NCBI GenBank assembly: GCA_040218415.1
Contig: JAVJRN010000055.1
Span: forward strand, 117,731 to 181,730
Direction of reading: 5' to 3'
Source: JAVJRN01 sp040218415
GTDB taxonomy: Bacteria > Bacteroidota > Bacteroidia > Cytophagales > Cyclobacteriaceae
Length of the DNA stretch: 64,000 bases
Below are positions 60,877 to 64,000 of the stretch, piece after piece. Numbering within the stretch: the first letter of the stretch is position 1; every line of letters starts with the position of its first letter. Under the pieces are notes generated by a model that was not told the origin of the DNA, did no database searches, and saw only the letters and a list, made by a program, of their open reading frames with translations. The position numbers and the translations under genes were made by a program.

Positions 60877-61449
60877 TTATTGAATCCACTCCACTTTGTC
60901 TTCTATTGGCGTTCGGGGTGGTTTCGCATTTACAGGTTGATAATAGCCCATGTAAAACAGACCGATACAGCTTTCCCCTGACTCAAGTGGACTGAATTCT
61001 GAAAAGTGTTGAATCATTCCTGGCGAACTCCAATAAGCACCAATACCGTAGGCGGAGGCCGTAAGCCAAATATTCTGTACCGCCATTGCCGTAGCTGCAA
61101 CCTCTTCCCATTCAGGAACACGCTCTTTAGGATCACGCTGCATACATATTGCGATGATGGCGCCTGCCTTTTGCGGATTGGTTTTGAATTTTTCGTACTT
61201 GACAATTGAAAACTGGGCTATATTCGTCATTGATCGGTATTTTTCAGCCATGAAAGTGCCAAACTTTTTTCTCGCAGCACCTTTAATCACCTTAAATCTC
61301 CAAGGCTGTGTTAGTCGATGAGTTGGTGCCCAGTTGGCATTTTCTAACATATTCTTGATCAGCTGATCTGGTATGACTTTGTCTAAATATTGCGGTGGAT
61401 ATACGGATCTACGTCCCCTGATTAGTTGATGTAATTCTTCAATGGTCAT
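60877..61449 (-). CDS. Nitroreductase-family FMN oxidoreductase
   Basis: A 190-aa flavoenzyme. IRGRRSVYPPQYLDK near 9-23 is the N-terminal FMN-phosphate motif (RRS), THRLTQPWRFKVIKG near 43-57 the next contact, and SAYGIGAYWSSPG near 132-144 the family signature. It reduces nitro compounds or quinones with NAD(P)H; the substrate is unknown. It stands alone, with 186 bp or more on both sides. Confidence 0.9.
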   Translation of the reverse strand: MTIEELHQLIRGRRSVYPPQYLDKVIPDQLIKNMLENANWAPTHRLTQPWRFKVIKGAARKKFGTFMAEKYRSMTNIAQFSIVKYEKFKTNPQKAGAIIAICMQRDPKERVPEWEEVAATAMAVQNIWLTASAYGIGAYWSSPGMIQHFSEFSPLESGESCIGLFYMGYYQPVNAKPPRTPIEDKVEWIQ

Positions 61450-61757
61450 GCGGCAAAACTACAGGAGTAAGTCTGTATTCAACAAAGAAAGTATTTTAAG
61501 AATTGAAATTAATTGATGGTCACCGCGAACTATCAATGATCTTCCTGCACGAGGATGAAAGGTAATTCAGAAAAATGAAGGAATGATCAGCAGTTGATTG
61601 GGTGGAAAATAAACCCTCTTGCTGTCAAGATATTACTTATTTGAGCTATTACAACCACAATCCTAGGAAGTGATATGATCTTGCTGGTATACCAAACAGG
61701 TCTAAAAAACTAAAAGCCTATCTTTATCCAATAGGCTTTTAGTAAAGAAAGTATATG
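61450..61757. other. Intergenic region upstream of the nitroreductase gene
   Basis: About 308 bp with no gene seen. It contains the terminator of the tRNA-Arg gene at its right end and presumably the nitroreductase promoter at its left end. I see no other clear element. Confidence 0.5.
61704..61742 (-). terminator. Terminator of tRNA-Arg
   Basis: CTAAAAGCCTAT (61710-61721) pairs with ATAGGCTTTTAG (61731-61742). On the minus strand the stem is followed by TTTTTT. It lies 16 bp beyond the tRNA 3' end. Confidence 0.85.
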
Positions 61758-61831
61758 TGCACTCGGAAGGATTCGAACCCTCAACCCCCAGAGCCGAAAT
61801 CTGGTATTCTATCCAGTTGAACTACGAGTGC
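61758..61831 (-). tRNA. tRNA-Arg (anticodon TCG)
   Basis: On the minus strand GCACTCG pairs with CGAGTGC as acceptor stem, the anticodon loop TTTCGGC sits in a CCAGA/TCTGG stem, and the T-loop has GTTCGAATC. The anticodon TCG reads CGA-family Arg codons. CCA is not encoded. Confidence 0.95.
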
Positions 61832-61934
61832 TAATCGTGCGCAAATATAGTCATCTCATTTTCTTTTGAATGACCAAGCTAAATTTTAACGTAAGAAAAA
61901 CAATCTTTTTTGATCAATTAACGTTTTGCATTCC

Positions 61935-62471
61935 ATGCTAAAAGTTACGGTACTCTTCATTTTCAATTTTCTGATGGCTATCACCACCTCCATGGCTATT
62001 GATAATCAACTTATAAAAGTTAGAAAATCCTTTCATGAAGCAGTTTTGGACGCCCAGCGCATTGATGAATTTAAAATTTTGAGTGATACCCTTTCGGATC
62101 AAATTCCCGTTTTTCTAGCGTATAAAGCTGTTTCTCATGCGCTATTCGCTCAAAAGGCATGGAATCCGATTGATAAACTCACACATATCCTTAAATTCCA
62201 AAACTTAATTAATCATGCAGTGAGTGCCGATCCTACCAATCTTGAAATAAGGTTTTTAAGATTTAGTGTAGAATATTATGTTCCAAGCTGGCTGTATTCG
62301 GAAAAGCACTTAATCGAGGACAAAGATTACTTTATTCATAATGCTGAAAGAATATCTGCCTTGAATTTTGATCCGTTTTTTACCCGCTATATTTTAGTCT
62401 TTCTGCAAGAAACTGGCCTTTGCTCTGAAGAAGATTCCCGAATTATCCAAAGCAAACTAGCGATGAAATAA
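61935..62471 (+). CDS. Exported protein of unknown function, 178 aa
   Basis: I use ATG 61935 rather than the TTG three codons upstream. An N-terminal hydrophobic stretch (LKVTVLFIFNFLMAITTSMA) is a signal peptide. The mature part is helical with TPR-like spacing of aromatic and Ala/Leu residues (ILKFQNLINHAVSADPTNLEIRF in two helices). It would act in the periplasm or be secreted. It is followed by another small membrane gene. Function unknown. Confidence 0.7.
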   Translation: MLKVTVLFIFNFLMAITTSMAIDNQLIKVRKSFHEAVLDAQRIDEFKILSDTLSDQIPVFLAYKAVSHALFAQKAWNPIDKLTHILKFQNLINHAVSADPTNLEIRFLRFSVEYYVPSWLYSEKHLIEDKDYFIHNAERISALNFDPFFTRYILVFLQETGLCSEEDSRIIQSKLAMK

Positions 62472-62505
62472 AGATTCTTTTAACTTTAAGGAACAAAAGA
62501 AAATA

Positions 62506-62688
62506 ATGAAAAAATACTTCCTTTCGATATTCGCGCTTTTTCTAGTGACCTACACTCAAGCACAAGAAATGATCAGTGAAGAATCCGATGAATGGTCATT
62601 GCTAAACAAACAGATACTCCTCATACTTTTCGCCTTCTTATGTATTTTCTTTGCTGTGAGAACTTTTCGCAACAAGCCAGACGCTTAA
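62506..62688 (+). CDS. Small membrane protein with signal sequence, 60 aa
   Basis: The N-terminal MKKYFLSIFALFLVTYTQAQ is a signal peptide ending in AQ, followed by an acidic stretch and one membrane span (ILLILFAFLCIFFAVRTF). It starts 35 bp after the previous gene and is probably cotranscribed. The topology would place the acidic part outside. Function unknown. Confidence 0.6.
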   Translation: MKKYFLSIFALFLVTYTQAQEMISEESDEWSLLNKQILLILFAFLCIFFAVRTFRNKPDA

Positions 62689-62823
62689 ATTCTAATATGT
62701 TCTCCTCCTTTTCATAACATTCAACATGGGTCGCTTGAAAGGGCAGGAAAATCGCTTTAAAAAAAGTGGTTTTTTTTAGTTTAAATGGCAGATGATCCAG
62801 ATCAACTAAACTCTCAGATTCTT

Positions 62824-62995
62824 GCTTTCCAGACACATCAAAAACTGACGAAGCATTATCAACAAAATCTATTTTCCATTTAGTAATCTGACTTGGATGG
62901 ATTTCAAATTTCAATGCTAAATCAGCCAGTGACTGGCGCTCTTCAAGTGCTTCAATGGCTACTTTAGCTTTGAATTCACTAGTGAATTTTCTCAT
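62824..62995 (-). pseudogene. IS3-family orfA remnant
   Basis: MRKFTSEFKAKVAIEALEER and LALKFEIHPSQITKWK are the helix-turn-helix start of an IS3-type OrfA. After about 55 residues (ASSVFD) the frame no longer looks like OrfA, and no OrfB follows. It is therefore a truncated remnant. It overlaps no functional gene. Confidence 0.75.
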
Positions 62996-63183
62996 CGTTT
63001 GATTCTTGATCAAGCACTCAGCTTGTCATTAGGTACTGTCCTATCTCTTCAAGAAACAACAGACAGAAGGAATTCCTACCGCCGTGGATCATCTACTGAT
63101 GTCCTTAGATTCGCGTGATCTCTCCTGTCTGTCTGACGTGTCAACTCAAAATTGCACTTTTTTAATAGACTACAATTATATGA

Positions 63184-63591
63184 GGTTCTTGGCTTTACTG
63201 CTATCTGATCTCTCAACATTTCGAATAGATCATATACGAGTTTCTCTGTTTTGAGGCGTGCATCGTTAACCAAACCAAGATCATTAGGATATGTGATTTA
63301 CTGATCAGCAACCTTAGCGTCTATCTTTAATTTCCCTTTAGGGTTTGATGATTTAATGGCTTGTTTTTAGTCTGATTTTATATCAGGATGAGCGATGCTC
63401 ATGATCGCCTTTGAAAAACTATCGAAGGTTTCATCTCCAATTTTTTTACGCATCTCGACAAAAAGCGTAGGAGAAAACAGCAGATAAGGCTGATAATGAG
63501 CTAACCCTAGAAAAAACTGCATGTATGGATTTTCACTAATAGTCAGTAAAGTTTCCTCATCATTCAATCCTAATTTATGTTTAGGGAATCT
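63184..63591 (-). pseudogene. IS1182-like transposase remnant with two stops
   Basis: One reading frame carries the DUF772 part (KLGLNDEETLLTISENPYMQ, then FVEMRKKIGDETFDSF). After an in-frame TAA at 63367 comes the catalytic start NPKGKLKIDAKVADQ, then a second TAA at 63298 and ITYPNDLGLVNDARLKTEKL up to AVKPRT. This is the order of an IS1182/IS5-type transposase. Two stops, no start and a missing C-terminal half show decay. Confidence 0.82.
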
Positions 63592-63906
63592 CTAAAAACT
63601 AGTTTTCATTTGAAATGCCGTTAATAGATATTTGTAATTTTGGATAAATTTGGAAGTTTACTCTAAAACGAACCGGTAATCCACCCTTTTCATTTGTCTT
63701 TTTTTAAGATACTGCCTCTTAGGCAGCACCTCACGGGTCGATTAGACCCAATTGGGCACAGTTCTTCCTTGAATCTTAACTAATTGTACCGTCCGGAACA
63801 TATTGTATTTTAGATTCATTAATCCAATAGTGGTCTCGGCACGTTTGATTTCTATTGTTCTATTAACTTGACGGTAATAAAGCTATAGAATATAGGTAAT
63901 TTTGTT
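63592..63906. other. Intergenic stretch among insertion-sequence remnants
   Basis: About 315 bp with no gene. It has a TAATTTTG at 63635-63642 with a TTG 22 bp earlier, a candidate promoter without a gene behind it, and a small GGGTC/GACCC hairpin near 63736. I see no clear inverted terminal repeats. Confidence 0.5.
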
Positions 63907-63914
63907 TATTTTTG
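63907..63914 (+). promoter_or_regulatory. Candidate -7 element of the IS630-like gene
   Basis: TATTTTTG matches TAnnTTTG and lies four bases before the ATG at 63919. A good TTG at the right distance is not visible. Confidence 0.35.
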
Positions 63915-63918
63915 CGTT

Positions 63919-64000
63919 ATGAACAAAACAGACTTTAGGACACTTTCATCTGAGGAAAGGCTTGCGAGCAGGAAAGCTGCAATGCGTATGCTGAATAATG
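63919..64000 (+). CDS. IS630-like transposase, N-terminal start (partial)
   Basis: The window ends after 27 codons: MNKTDFRTLSSEERLASRKA, then AMRMLNN. The pattern LS-x-EER-x-x-x-R-x-x-A-x-R fits the start of the helix-turn-helix of IS630-type transposases. Only a short part is seen, so the call is tentative and whether the gene is whole cannot be judged. Confidence 0.45.
   Translation, partial: MNKTDFRTLSSEERLASRKAAMRMLNN

Noticed and set aside
63635..63642. TAATTTTG promoter-like site among the remnants
   Set aside because: No gene begins within a sensible distance; AT-rich sequence gives such matches by chance.

Overview
The window reads as a chromosome segment from a member of the Bacteroidota, most like a marine Cytophagales relative. 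Supporting signs are promoters of the TTG-N19/20-TAnnTTTG type, the near absence of Shine-Dalgarno sequences, a TonB-type outer-membrane beta-barrel receptor, a LytS/LytTR two-component pair and a Bacteroidota-type phage integrase. The genus cannot be named from the sequence alone.

Positions 1 to about 34,030 are one siphovirus-like prophage whose right end lies in the 3' part of a tRNA-Glu gene next to a tyrosine integrase. Its left end is not in the window. In order it carries: a restriction-modification gene running off the left edge; a 680-bp control region full of TGTTAC repeats; a late operon (S49 capsid protease, major capsid protein, a glycosyltransferase-like protein, a phospholipase-D-like protein, terminase small and large subunits, portal, connector and tail-completion proteins); a 5.8-kb cargo island (15.0-20.8 kb); and then tape measure, distal tail, a membrane PAS protein, amidase, holin, a fibronectin-III protein and an SGNH-hydrolase tail protein. 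The island holds a small glycine-zipper membrane protein, a divergent ribbon-helix-helix / P22-antirepressor switch, several small unknown genes, and a minus-strand block of a SymE-like protein, an ArdC-N-like protein and a methylase-like protein without its catalytic motif. These look like immunity and counter-defence functions.

Positions 34.2-38.2 kb are housekeeping genes: gapA, an EamA permease, a LolD-type ATPase and sucC. Positions 38.4-51.3 kb form a branched-chain and threonine amino-acid supercluster, ilvE-ilvD-ilvB-ilvN-ilvC-ilvA-thrA-thrB-thrC. In front of ilvE is a textbook transcription attenuator that has not one but two translationally coupled Ile/Val-rich leader peptides followed by mutually exclusive antiterminator and terminator hairpins. 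ilvA consumes the threonine made by thrABC, so the cluster covers aspartate to threonine to isoleucine, plus valine.

Positions 51.5-62.7 kb hold a FemAB-like transferase, a PIN/RHH toxin-antitoxin pair with a clear self-regulatory operator, a TonB-type receptor, a LytS/LytTR sensor pair placed between two paralogous secreted triple-repeat proteins, a nitroreductase, tRNA-Arg and two small exported or membrane proteins. The last 1.4 kb is a graveyard of insertion sequences: an IS3 orfA remnant, an IS1182-like transposase with two in-frame stops, and the start of an IS630-like transposase that runs off the right edge.
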